Assembly: GCA_903957405.1 (NCBI GenBank)
Contig: CAJBPC010000425.1
Coordinates: 1-6,922 of the forward strand
Source: an uncultured bacterium
GTDB taxonomy: Bacteria > Bacteroidota > Bacteroidia > Chitinophagales > Chitinophagaceae
Direction: 5' to 3'
DNA length: 6,922 nt
Shown here in pieces: positions 1 through 6,864 of the stretch (the stretch's first letter is position 1; every line of letters begins with the position of its first letter). The notes under the pieces were generated by a model. The model did no database searches and was not told the origin of the DNA. It worked only from the letters and a program-made list of their open reading frames with translations. A program made the translations under genes and the position numbers.

Positions 1-2576
1 GGCGCCAGGATGCCCGATGGCGTACCATTCCACAGGATCATACCCTCTGCCTTTTCAGACTCCGTACAGACGAGGTCCCATACGAACCGGTTCATGCCCC
101 CGGCGATGTCCAGCTTGTTATCCTTGCTCTCCGTGGAGAATGACTTCAACAGTTTCCGGTCCCTGTCGAGGATGGCAATATTCGCCTTCGTGGAATCACT
201 GACGCGTGCTGCATGGAAGTTGATGACCACTCCCCTTGGCGGGTTAGCCCCGGCATTCACCGGCTTCGACATGTACGACGCCCAGCGGCTACCGGGGATG
301 CGATAGGCAGGACTCACATCATAGACATGCAAACCCTTGCTGAGGACGGAAGCATCCGACTGCTGCACCATACTCAAGTCGTCGATCGCCCAAAAGGCGC
401 GTCCCTGCGTGGCCACGATAAGGTCATTGTTTTTGATGTGCAGGTCGGTGATGGGTACTACGGGCAGGTTCAGCTGGAAGCGCTTCCAGGATTGTCCGTC
501 GTCATAACTGATGTACATGCCGTATTCGGTACCGGCATATAGCAAACCGGGACGCTTCCTGTCAGCACGCATCACCCGTGTGAAATGATTGCGGTCGATG
601 CCGTTCGTGATCAGCTTCCAAGTCTTTCCGTAGTCCTCGGTTTTGTAAATATATGGGGCGAAGTCATCGCTCTTGTAGCGGGTACCGGTAACATAGGCCG
701 CACCTTTTTTGAACGGATCCGGCTCTATGGCATTCCACATGACCCACTTGGGACAATCCTTCGGGGTGACATTCTCCCAGCTTTTCCCGCCATTCCGACT
801 CATGTGCACAAGTCCGTCATCGCTACCCGTCCATAAGAGATCTTTCTCCAGCTGACTTTCCGCAGCAGTGAAGATCGTGCAGTAATATTCCACGGATGTG
901 TTGTCCTTCGTGATGGGTCCTCCGCTGGATGCCTGTTTGCTTTTATCGTTCGTGGTGAGATCCGGGGAGATCTGTTCCCAGCTGGCCCCTTCGTTCTCTG
1001 TCACGAACAAGGCATTGCCCGCACAGTACAGCCGCTTCGGATCATGCGGGGAGAAAAATATCGGGAAATTCCATTGGAAACGGTATTTCAGCACGTCAGC
1101 TCCCGCACCCATGGGATTGTCGGGCCACACGGAGATGGCGCGGTTCTCGCCGGTACGATGATCCAATCGGGAAAGATATCCGCCGTAATTCCCGCCATAG
1201 ACGATATCCGGGTTCAACGGATCCGCGACCACATATCCGCTTTCGGCGCCGGCAGTCTCCTCCCAGTCATTTTCGGTGATGGCCGAACCGTAAGTGGACG
1301 ATTTGATGCGGATCGTCGAGTTGTCCTGCTGCGCCCCAAGGATGCGATACGGGAAAGAATTATCTGTAGACACGCGATAGATCTGTGCTGTCGGCTGGTT
1401 CATATATGTGCTCCAGTTGGCGCCCCCATCGAAGCTCACCTGCGCGCCGCCATCATCACCGACGACCATGCGGCCACCATCTGTCGGATCGATCCATAGG
1501 TCATGATGATCTCCGTGCGGTGTCCGGATGCTTTGGAAGGTCTTGCCACCATCTCGGCTGCGCATGAAGTTGACATTGGGGCAGTAAACCGTCTGCTCAT
1601 TCTTCGGGTCGACATAGACCTTCGTATAATACCATGCCCGTTGGCGGATATTGTTGTCACTGCTTTGCAGGGTCCATGTCTCGCCGGCATCAGCACTCAT
1701 ATAGAGGCCTCCGTTCGCATTTTCCAAGATGGCGTAGATCTTGTCGCTGTTCGATGGCGCCACGGCCACGCCCACGATGCCCCACACCCCTTTTGGCATG
1801 CCTTTCTTTGAAGTGAGGGATGTCCAGGTTTCCCCACCATCAATACTTTTCCACAGTCCGCTGCCATCACCACCGCTTTCGAGGCTGTAAGGCGTGCGGA
1901 TGGCGCGCCATGTGCCGGCGTAGAAGACGGAAGGGTTGGCAGGGTCCATGACAAGATCGCTGGCGCCTGTTTGGTTATTGACGAACAAAGTGCGCTTCCA
2001 TGTCTTGCCGCCATCGGTCGTTTTGTACACGCCGCGTTCATCGTTGGGCCCGAAAAGATGTCCCATCACGGCAGCCCAGACGATATCCGGATTGCGGGGA
2101 TGCACGATGATGCGGATGATATGTCGTCCGTCTTTAAGACCCAAATTCCTCCAGGTGCGTCCGGCATCGTCACTGCGCCAGACACCACCCAGTCCTTCAC
2201 TCACATTCCCCCGCATGGTGTTCTCTCCTTCGCCGGCGTAAACGATCTGCTCGTCGGAAGGAGAGACCGCCACGGCTCCGATGGAACTGCCGAAAAACCC
2301 GTCGGAAATATTCTTCCAGTTGCTGCCCCCATCATGGGTCTTCCATACCCCGCCGCCCGTGGCCCCGAAATAGAAAGTATTTCGATCTTTGTAACTGCCC
2401 GCCACGGCAGCACTTCTGCCACCCCTCCAGGGACCGACAAGGCGATACGCTACTTTTGAAAGAAGAACCTCATCCACAGCCGGTACCAGAACAGGTGAGG
2501 GCTGCTTTTTGATCTTTTGCGAGAGCGCCGGGATCGTGATGAAAGCAAGGAACAGAAAGGTCAGAAACTTCTGCAT
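1..2576 (-). CDS. Secreted VPS10/BNR Asp-box beta-propeller protein (C-terminus beyond window)
   Basis: The frame is open over 858 codons from ATG at 2576 to the window edge, so the stop is not visible. Residues 1-19 form a signal peptide (MQKFLTF..., hydrophobic core, then ALS-Q), implying export. Eleven Asp-boxes (S/T-x-D-x-G-x-T/S-W/F) begin at residues 80, 135, 186, 244, 294, 340, 381, 526, 593, 646 and 690; boxes 8 and 9 have Asn in place of Asp. Family-typical motifs GAQQDN (414-419) and TQGRAFWAIDDL (723-734) are present. Residues from about 778, with AGGMNRFVWDL (825-835), resemble the FlgD/Ig-like domain that follows the propeller in Bacteroidota homologues, which are often about 1,000-1,100 residues. 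Such proteins are often labelled 'glycosyl hydrolase, BNR repeat', but Asp-boxes are structural and I see no sialidase catalytic signature. A role in binding or surface processing is inference; substrate unknown. No Shine-Dalgarno precedes the ATG. Confidence 0.93.
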   Translation of the reverse strand, partial: MQKFLTFLFLAFITIPALSQKIKKQPSPVLVPAVDEVLLSKVAYRLVGPWRGGRSAAVAGSYKDRNTFYFGATGGGVWKTHDGGSNWKNISDGFFGSSIGAVAVSPSDEQIVYAGEGENTMRGNVSEGLGGVWRSDDAGRTWRNLGLKDGRHIIRIIVHPRNPDIVWAAVMGHLFGPNDERGVYKTTDGGKTWKRTLFVNNQTGASDLVMDPANPSVFYAGTWRAIRTPYSLESGGDGSGLWKSIDGGETWTSLTSKKGMPKGVWGIVGVAVAPSNSDKIYAILENANGGLYMSADAGETWTLQSSDNNIRQRAWYYTKVYVDPKNEQTVYCPNVNFMRSRDGGKTFQSIRTPHGDHHDLWIDPTDGGRMVVGDDGGAQVSFDGGANWSTYMNQPTAQIYRVSTDNSFPYRILGAQQDNSTIRIKSSTYGSAITENDWEETAGAESGYVVADPLNPDIVYGGNYGGYLSRLDHRTGENRAISVWPDNPMGAGADVLKYRFQWNFPIFFSPHDPKRLYCAGNALFVTENEGASWEQISPDLTTNDKSKQASSGGPITKDNTSVEYYCTIFTAAESQLEKDLLWTGSDDGLVHMSRNGGKSWENVTPKDCPKWVMWNAIEPDPFKKGAAYVTGTRYKSDDFAPYIYKTEDYGKTWKLITNGIDRNHFTRVMRADRKRPGLLYAGTEYGMYISYDDGQSWKRFQLNLPVVPITDLHIKNNDLIVATQGRAFWAIDDLSMVQQSDASVLSKGLHVYDVSPAYRIPGSRWASYMSKPVNAGANPPRGVVINFHAARVSDSTKANIAILDRDRKLLKSFSTESKDNKLDIAGGMNRFVWDLVCTESEKAEGMILWNGTPSGILA

Positions 2577-2770
2577 GGTGAATGGATTGAAGATTGTAAG
2601 GTACGATAGCCCAATGAAATTAATCCAGGTGTAAGGGATGTAAATTACCGAAGAGCGCCGGTGAGGCATCCGCCATTCCCGGCAACATCAGGGATGAAAG
2701 ATCGGCAGCATGCAAAACAGGAACATACCGACCGAACAAGGGCGGCGAATGACAATACCCCCCCAATGGA

Positions 2771-2804
2771 GAAAAATGAAAAATCCCCCGCCGAAGCGGG
2801 GGAT
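2771..2804 (-). terminator. Rho-independent terminator, minus strand
   Basis: A perfect 9-bp stem (2783-2791 with 2796-2804, ATCCCCCGC/GCGGGGGAT) has, read on the minus strand, a UUCG tetraloop closed by C-G. It is followed on that strand by TTTTCATTTTTC (2771-2782). The plus strand lacks a T run after the hairpin, so it acts on minus-strand transcripts. The nearest upstream minus-strand gene is the LytTR regulator, ending at 3038, which implies a 3' untranslated region of about 230 nt. It should also shield the propeller gene from read-through. Confidence 0.85.
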
Positions 2805-2856
2805 GGGAGTCAGAGCCTTGTCAGCGGCTTCCTTTTTACACTTGGCCTTGGAGGGT

Positions 2857-2904
2857 ACGGACTAAAACGGGCCGGATCAAAGCGAAACCGGACATAGGAT
2901 GTCC
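2857..2904. repeat. Spaced CGGA-core repeats plus 6-bp inverted repeat
   Basis: Three copies of a CGGA(C/T) core start at 2858, 2873 and 2889, separated by A-rich spacers with a period of 15-16 bp. The last copy merges into an inverted repeat, GGACAT-agg-ATGTCC (2890-2904). Regular spacing near one and a half helical turns resembles protein-binding arrays such as regulator sites or integrase arm sites. No integrase or duplicated attachment core is visible, so function is open. With only three short cores, chance is possible. Confidence 0.35.
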
Positions 2905-3037
2905 CCAACTATTTTGTGGCATTGCAGGCAAAACATCGCCAGACACTGCAGCCGCAAAAAACTGTGCGTTTTTTTTCTTGTGAGTTGTTATGATGTGGAC
3001 TCTTTTGGTCCGTATGGAATGGTCCATACTCCGGCTT

Positions 3038-3721
3038 TCAGATGATATTGATAAGCGTCCGGATACGTGCTTTGTGTGCTTTGCTGACAGGGATCCGCTC
3101 CCCACGAATGCTTAACTCATCTTCATGAAGACCTTCCACCTGCGACAGATTGACGATATATGACCGGTGTACCTTCATGAACCTCGAGGCATCCATCCTT
3201 GATTCAATATTCTTGATGGTGTTATGCGTAATATATTTCCGTTCCTGCGTGGTGAATCGTACATAATCACCCATGCTTTCGATGTACAGGATATCATCGC
3301 TATTGAGCCGCACGAGTTTTCCATCGACCTTGATGAACATGTGGGATATATCCGTCGCTTCTTCTTCTTTTCTTGCCTTCACCTTCTGGATGGACTCAAG
3401 GAAACGGGTATAGGTGAATGGCTTCCGCATGTAGTCTGTCACATTGTACTGAAAGGCATCATAAGCATATTCCGTCTTTGATGTGGTGAGGATCACCTGC
3501 GGGATCTCGCCGAGGCGGTCCATCATTTCAAGCCCTGAGATCCCCGGCATCTCTACGTCAAGGAAAATGAGGTCGGCAGGATGTTCTGCGAGGTGTACAA
3601 GGGCGTCCTCTGCGTTGAGAAAATGCGCCTTCACATCCACAAGCCCGCATTTGTTGCAGAATTTCCGCAGGATATCAGCGGCAGGTTGCAGGTCTTCTAC
3701 GATGACGCTTGAAAAACTCAT
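3038..3721 (-). CDS. LytTR-family response regulator (REC-LytTR)
   Basis: A 227-residue DNA-binding response regulator of typical length. The receiver domain (about 4-118) has the acidic pair E9/D10, phospho-acceptor D55 in FLDVEMPG, switch residues T79/T80 and K100 in KPF. The LytTR domain (about 128-222) shows IKVDGKLVRL, DILYIES-x-GDYV and F-x-KVHRSYIVNL, the usual signature for binding short direct repeats upstream of target promoters. It is the second gene of an operon: its ATG overlaps the HPt stop as ATGA. In Bacteroidota, LytTR regulators usually sit beside LytS-like kinases; here the neighbours are an HPt protein and a hybrid kinase, so D55 most likely receives phosphate from HPt His67 (inference). 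Target genes cannot be told from this sequence. The stop is TGA at 3038-3040. Confidence 0.95.
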   Translation of the reverse strand: MSFSSVIVEDLQPAADILRKFCNKCGLVDVKAHFLNAEDALVHLAEHPADLIFLDVEMPGISGLEMMDRLGEIPQVILTTSKTEYAYDAFQYNVTDYMRKPFTYTRFLESIQKVKARKEEEATDISHMFIKVDGKLVRLNSDDILYIESMGDYVRFTTQERKYITHNTIKNIESRMDASRFMKVHRSYIVNLSQVEGLHEDELSIRGERIPVSKAHKARIRTLINII

Positions 3722-4122
3722 ACCCTCCTGTTATTATGTTCGTTCAGTCTTTGTTGTTCTGTGCGCATAAGCAAAAGTGCTTGGTGGGCGATCGTTCGAA
3801 AGCTCTCGTGAGCCGAATCCAGATTCCCGGTTTTGTCTTTAAACGCACAAAAGTCCTCAAAATTTTGTGCGGCATCCTGAACTTGTATCATCCCCATATA
3901 GCCAAAGAGGGGTTTTATCTTATGCAAGAGCTTTCTCAAGTCATCCGATGCTCTAGTATCCACATGATGTTCAGCCAGTTGCAGGAATTCTTCGATATGC
4001 GGAATGGATGAACGGAAGATCTCCTCGGCCGTCAACATATCTCCGCCATATAATTCTTCGAGAAAAAGACGATCGAATCCATCAGAGAAAATGAAACCGC
4101 AATCTTCAGCGACATCCGCCAT
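3718..4122 (-). CDS. HPt-domain histidine phosphotransfer protein
   Basis: A 134-residue soluble protein, mainly helical, with no signal peptide or membrane segment. The core LRKLLHKIKPLFGYMGM (62-78) matches the HPt motif around the phospho-histidine, here His67, with Lys70 and Gly77 at conserved positions. Pro71 replaces the Gly common in proteobacterial HPt domains; HxxKP is frequent in Bacteroidota versions. No kinase or receiver domain is attached, so it should carry phosphate between the divergent hybrid kinase's receiver and the LytTR regulator. It is the first gene of the operon, and its TGA overlaps the regulator's ATG by 4 bp. Start: ATG at 4122, with no Shine-Dalgarno; residues 1-30 form an acidic leader before the helical bundle. 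Sequence identity between HPt families is low, so the call rests on motif, size and context. Confidence 0.9.
   Translation of the reverse strand: MADVAEDCGFIFSDGFDRLFLEELYGGDMLTAEEIFRSSIPHIEEFLQLAEHHVDTRASDDLRKLLHKIKPLFGYMGMIQVQDAAQNFEDFCAFKDKTGNLDSAHESFRTIAHQALLLMRTEQQRLNEHNNRRV
3723..3729 (-). promoter_or_regulatory. Ribosome binding site inside the HPt 3' end
   Basis: Minus-strand AGGAGGG lies in the codons for the HPt's last two Arg residues and ends one base before the regulator's ATG. It is the strongest Shine-Dalgarno match seen among the gene starts here, but spacing from AGGAGG to ATG is only about 2 nt, well below the usual 5-9. With the ATGA overlap it points to translational coupling, in which a terminating ribosome restarts in place. 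Confidence 0.55.
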
Positions 4123-4139
4123 GGTTCACAATTTTATAG

Positions 4140-4150
4140 GTGAAGTTCAC
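4140..4150. repeat. Perfect 11-bp palindrome GTGAA-G-TTCAC
   Basis: Five-base arms flank a single central G. It overlaps the upstream in-frame GTG at 4140, one reason to doubt that codon as the kinase start. It lies 17 bp from the HPt start, close enough to affect that promoter. Confidence 0.5.
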
Positions 4151-4168
4151 GTTGAGGGGATACGTACC

Positions 4169-4188
4169 TGCGGTCATACGTGACCGCA
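4169..4188. repeat. Perfect inverted repeat, 8-bp arms, 4-bp spacer
   Basis: Arms TGCGGTCA (4169-4176) and TGACCGCA (4181-4188) surround TACG. It sits 20 bp before the chosen kinase ATG. It could be an operator in DNA, or a hairpin in the kinase mRNA leader that affects translation. Confidence 0.55.
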
Positions 4189-4208
4189 CCCACCCTATCC
4201 AACCCTTG

Positions 4209-6362
4209 ATGAAAACGAATGTCTTCAATCAGATAGTATCCATACCCAAAACATTTTTGGATAATGGGATACGGAGCACCATGCCATGGGAATTGCGAAA
4301 GCGGATCCTGAGGCTCAACCTGTTCCTGCTTTTTGCCATGGCGGTGGCCTTCACCAGCCTGGTCTTCAGCTATGTGAATCAACTTTTTGTGAGCTCCATG
4401 GTTCACCTCTTTGCGGTCTTCCTCGTCACCATGGGGTTTTTCCTGAACAAAGACGGAAAACTGGCCGCATCGAAGATCGTCGGGATACTCACGATAAATC
4501 TTCACTTGTTGGTCATCAGCCACCTCGAAGGTCTCCGCTCTGGAACCTACATGCTTATCTTTCCGCTGCTGTTCACACTTGTGTTCGTCATCGACATCAG
4601 AAAGTCTTATTGGCAAATCACCCTGACGGGAATCCTGACATTGGCGAACACGATATTCATCTTCCTCATCACGCCCTACGAGAATGCACTGCAGAAGATC
4701 CCGAAAGAACTGTATAGCAGCCTGTTCAACACCAACCTCTGCATCTCACTGACCCTGACGGCCATCTTTGCTTTCATCATCCTCAAGACGATGGACAACC
4801 ACGAGATGAAGATCCTCGAAGAGAAAAACCTGTCAGAAACCATCTACGACACATCACTGGATGCCGTATTCATCGTTCACGCTTCCTCTGGAATGGTCAC
4901 AGGGTGCAACAGCCGCGCACTCGAAGTATTCGGCTACGACGATAAAACCCCCATCATCAATAAACCGGCGGCTGAACTGCTCGGAGAAAATGTTAGCGAA
5001 CACATCGGTCTGTTCAATGCGCACGCAGAGGAAGAACGATTGGCATGGGATGGGAATATGGAACTGATAAAGCAATCCGATATCCCCTTTCACGCATACG
5101 TGAACATCGTACCCTTTCACCATGAACAACAACTATACTGCAAGATCAGCATACTCGATATCACCGACATCAAAGTGGCGGAGTTCGAGACCATCAGGGC
5201 CAAAGAAAAAGCGGAGAAAGCCACATTGGTGAAGTCCAGATTCCTCAGCATGATGAGCCATGAACTCAGAACACCACTCAACGGCATCATCGGCACCACC
5301 AACCTCCTACTGCAGGATGAGATCCTTGAATCACAGAAACCTTACATGGATGTGCTCAAGCATTCATCGGAACACATGCTGAACCTTGTGAACGAAATAC
5401 TCGACTTCAGCAAACTCGAGGCGGGGAAGATGATCCTCGAAAACAACCAGTTCAACCTCCGGCATTTCCTCCAGAAAGCGGCTCAACCTTTCAAGAACAG
5501 CGGCAATGGCCGGGTGAGGCTGATATTCGATATCGATGAGTCCCTCGACAAAGAGATCGTGTCTGACGAACTTCGGCTGAACCAGGTCCTGAACAACCTG
5601 CTGTCGAACGCCTGCAAATTCACAGAGGACGGACAGATCGTCATCAGAGCAAAACATGAATCATCCGACGGACAAAATCTGCGTGTAACCTTCTCCGTTA
5701 GCGATACCGGCATCGGCATCGCGCCACAGTACATCCGGCAGATATTCGAAAGTTTCACACAGGCGGATGCGGAGACCACCCGGAAATTCGGCGGAACAGG
5801 CCTCGGACTGGCGATCAGCCGCCATATCGTGGAAAAGATGGGCGGAGAGCTTATGGTCAAGAGCATACTCGGCGAGGGAAGTGAATTTCATTTCACCATC
5901 AACCTCAGGATAAGCAAGAACAGACGGGCACTCCTTCAGCCGGAAAAAGAAAACGTGCTCATCGCACTCACAGGCCTTCGCATCCTTATAGCGGAAGACA
6001 ACCCCGTCAACCTGATCGTCGTACGGCGTTTCATGCAAAAATGGGGCATACGGACCGACGAAGCCGCCAATGGCCTGGAGCTGCTTGAACTGTACCACAG
6101 AAACGAACAATACGATCTTCTGCTGATCGACCTCGAGATGCCCGAAATGGATGGAGCGCAGGCCGTCGCAGAGATCCGAAAGACCAATACCTACATCCCG
6201 ATCATCGCATTCACGGCAGCCGTTTACGATAACATACAGGCCGACCTGATGCAGAAAGGATTCAACGACTTCATACCAAAACCCTTCAAACCGGAAGTAC
6301 TGCACCGGAAAATCCGCCAGCTGACAGCATACAGCGCCATTGAGAGGGTAAAGTACGTATAG
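4209..6362 (+). CDS. Membrane hybrid sensor histidine kinase (6 TM-PAS-HisKA-HATPase-REC)
   Basis: A 717-residue sensor from ATG 4209. Six likely TM helices lie at about 37-56, 59-79, 86-106, 112-130, 134-154 and 172-192 with short loops, so sensing is probably within the membrane. A PAS domain follows (208-322), then HisKA (342-407) with phospho-acceptor His351 in MMSHELRTPLNG. The ATPase domain (449-567) has the N-box NLLSNACKF (463-471), DTGIGI (499-504), the F-box and GGTGLGLAIS (528-537). The C-terminal receiver (590-705) has E596/D597, phospho-site D641, T669 and K691. All catalytic motifs look intact. It has no HPt domain of its own; one is encoded divergently. Start choice: an in-frame GTG at 4140 would leave 17 bp to the HPt start and absorb two palindromes. 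ATG 4281 (GGAG 4 nt upstream) would cut a DNGIRSTMPWELRKR leader resembling those of related Bacteroidota kinases. ATG 4209 fits best but lacks a Shine-Dalgarno. Ligand unknown. Confidence 0.93.
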   Translation: MKTNVFNQIVSIPKTFLDNGIRSTMPWELRKRILRLNLFLLFAMAVAFTSLVFSYVNQLFVSSMVHLFAVFLVTMGFFLNKDGKLAASKIVGILTINLHLLVISHLEGLRSGTYMLIFPLLFTLVFVIDIRKSYWQITLTGILTLANTIFIFLITPYENALQKIPKELYSSLFNTNLCISLTLTAIFAFIILKTMDNHEMKILEEKNLSETIYDTSLDAVFIVHASSGMVTGCNSRALEVFGYDDKTPIINKPAAELLGENVSEHIGLFNAHAEEERLAWDGNMELIKQSDIPFHAYVNIVPFHHEQQLYCKISILDITDIKVAEFETIRAKEKAEKATLVKSRFLSMMSHELRTPLNGIIGTTNLLLQDEILESQKPYMDVLKHSSEHMLNLVNEILDFSKLEAGKMILENNQFNLRHFLQKAAQPFKNSGNGRVRLIFDIDESLDKEIVSDELRLNQVLNNLLSNACKFTEDGQIVIRAKHESSDGQNLRVTFSVSDTGIGIAPQYIRQIFESFTQADAETTRKFGGTGLGLAISRHIVEKMGGELMVKSILGEGSEFHFTINLRISKNRRALLQPEKENVLIALTGLRILIAEDNPVNLIVVRRFMQKWGIRTDEAANGLELLELYHRNEQYDLLLIDLEMPEMDGAQAVAEIRKTNTYIPIIAFTAAVYDNIQADLMQKGFNDFIPKPFKPEVLHRKIRQLTAYSAIERVKYV

Positions 6363-6590
6363 GTCGGCACGCATCAGTGACATCAGCCGGAAAAGAATTT
6401 CCCGTCGGGTGCTCTATTGACAGCCACTAATGAAAAACATGTAGGCGGCTTTCGGAACATGCCTGCCGGCCCGCAGTAACGTCTACGCTCACACGAAATG
6501 TATGATCCTATGACCCGGTCATGTCGGGATGATCGCCGGCTGGCTGGCATTCACCCCTTAACGGATCCGCTATGAGAATGACAATGGAGA

Positions 6591-6704
6591 GTGGTTGTGT
6601 TTGGAGAAGGGGAAGTGAAAGTATGGCTATTCATCATGCTGAATCCATTCTCTTTCCGAAGACTAAACCTCTTTGAATTGTCATCGGGAGCGAAGCGAAG
6701 GACC
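6591..6704 (+). repeat. 114-bp intergenic repeat, copy A
   Basis: It starts GTGGTTGTGTTTGG and ends AGCGAAGCGAAGGACC. It matches copy B without gaps at 102 of 114 positions; most differences cluster near 6625-6642. Just upstream, ATGACAAT (6578-6585) is the exact inverse of ATTGTCAT near its right end (6677-6684), and the inverted match continues imperfectly inward (AG-x-GGTT), so the unit could form a long imperfect hairpin. Confidence 0.85.
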
Positions 6705-6736
6705 TGGACTGTTGGCTGTTCTCCCCTCTGCGCATG

Positions 6737-6850
6737 GTGGTTGTGTTTGGTGAAAGGGAAGTGAAAGTATTGCCATTTGTCAAGCCGCATCCATTCTCTT
6801 TCCAAAGATTAAACCTCTTTGAATTGTCATCGGAAGCGAAGCGAAGGACC
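6737..6850 (+). repeat. 114-bp intergenic repeat, copy B
   Basis: A direct repeat of copy A with the same length and ends, 32 bp after it. It lacks the ATGACAAT arm found upstream of copy A, so it is not an intact inverted unit. The spacer carries CTGTTGGCT (6709-6717), whose exact inverse AGCCAACAG follows copy B at 6851-6859. Confidence 0.85.
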
Positions 6851-6864
6851 AGCCAACAGGAACA

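Larger units (their letters stand above)
2577..3037. other. Intergenic region, 461 bp, no convincing gene
   Basis: This stretch separates the propeller gene start from the end of the LytTR gene; both are on the minus strand. It holds the propeller gene's upstream region (2577 to about 2660, no clear Bacteroidota TAnnTTTG promoter), a strong minus-strand terminator (2771-2804), a cluster of CGGA-core repeats (2857-2904) and two small hairpins near the LytTR stop. One hairpin is a 7-bp inverted repeat GTATGGA/TCCATAC (3012-3018 with 3023-3029). The other is a 4-bp stem CGCA/TGCG (2953-2968) followed by eight T on the plus strand, a poor terminator candidate. Open frames of 78 and 89 codons cross it, but they run through the terminator or into a real gene and look like chance. 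Confidence 0.7.
4123..4208. promoter_or_regulatory. Divergent promoter/operator region between HPt operon and kinase
   Basis: This is the only non-coding space between the divergent genes if the kinase starts at 4209. It holds two perfect inverted repeats: GTGAA-G-TTCAC (4140-4150) and TGCGGTCA-tacg-TGACCGCA (4169-4188, 8-bp arms). An extra TTCAC lies at 4125-4129 next to the HPt start. Such dyads are typical operator sites for a dimeric regulator, and one here could control both transcripts. No clear Bacteroidota -33/-7 pair could be assigned. LytTR sites are usually direct repeats, so the binder may be another protein. Confidence 0.5.

Noticed and set aside
1..2576. Calling the propeller protein a sialidase or glycosyl hydrolase
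   Set aside because: Asp-boxes occur in many non-enzymatic propellers; the Arg triad and FRIP-type motif of sialidases were not seen.
2661..2897. Plus-strand 78-codon open frame in the intergenic region
   Set aside because: It reads through the minus-strand terminator hairpin and the CGGA repeats, has low-complexity polar content, no recognisable domain and no clear ribosome site.
2810..2900. Possible tRNA or tmRNA end next to the terminator
   Set aside because: No T-loop motif, acceptor stem or anticodon arm could be assembled on either strand.
2953..2976. Short stem followed by eight T as a plus-strand terminator
   Set aside because: The stem is only 4 bp and no plus-strand gene precedes it.
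2836..3105. Minus-strand 89-codon open frame
   Set aside because: It begins inside the LytTR coding region in another frame and covers the poly-A and repeat stretch; no domain is recognisable.
4129..4136. Minus-strand TAAAATTG as a Bacteroidota -7 element for the HPt operon
   Set aside because: It resembles TAnnTTTG, but it ends only 6 bp before the ATG, would give a leaderless mRNA, and has no clear -33 partner.
4123..4208. LytTR-type direct-repeat binding sites for autoregulation
   Set aside because: I looked for paired sites resembling the AgrA/AlgR consensus at 11-13 bp spacing. Single weak matches (around ACGTTGAGG at 4149) exist, but no convincing pair.
4134..4616. Antisense 160-codon open frame opposite the kinase membrane region
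   Set aside because: It is the complement of hydrophobic TM codons, giving a charge-rich product with no domain, and it would cross the divergent control region.
5661..6383. Antisense 240-codon open frame opposite the kinase ATPase and receiver domains
   Set aside because: It is the complementary shadow of a clearly conserved receiver and ATPase domain; its product has no motif.
6551..6805. Minus-strand 84-codon open frame in the right-hand tail
   Set aside because: It lies over the two intergenic repeats and its product simply repeats itself where the DNA does; it is a by-product of the repeat.
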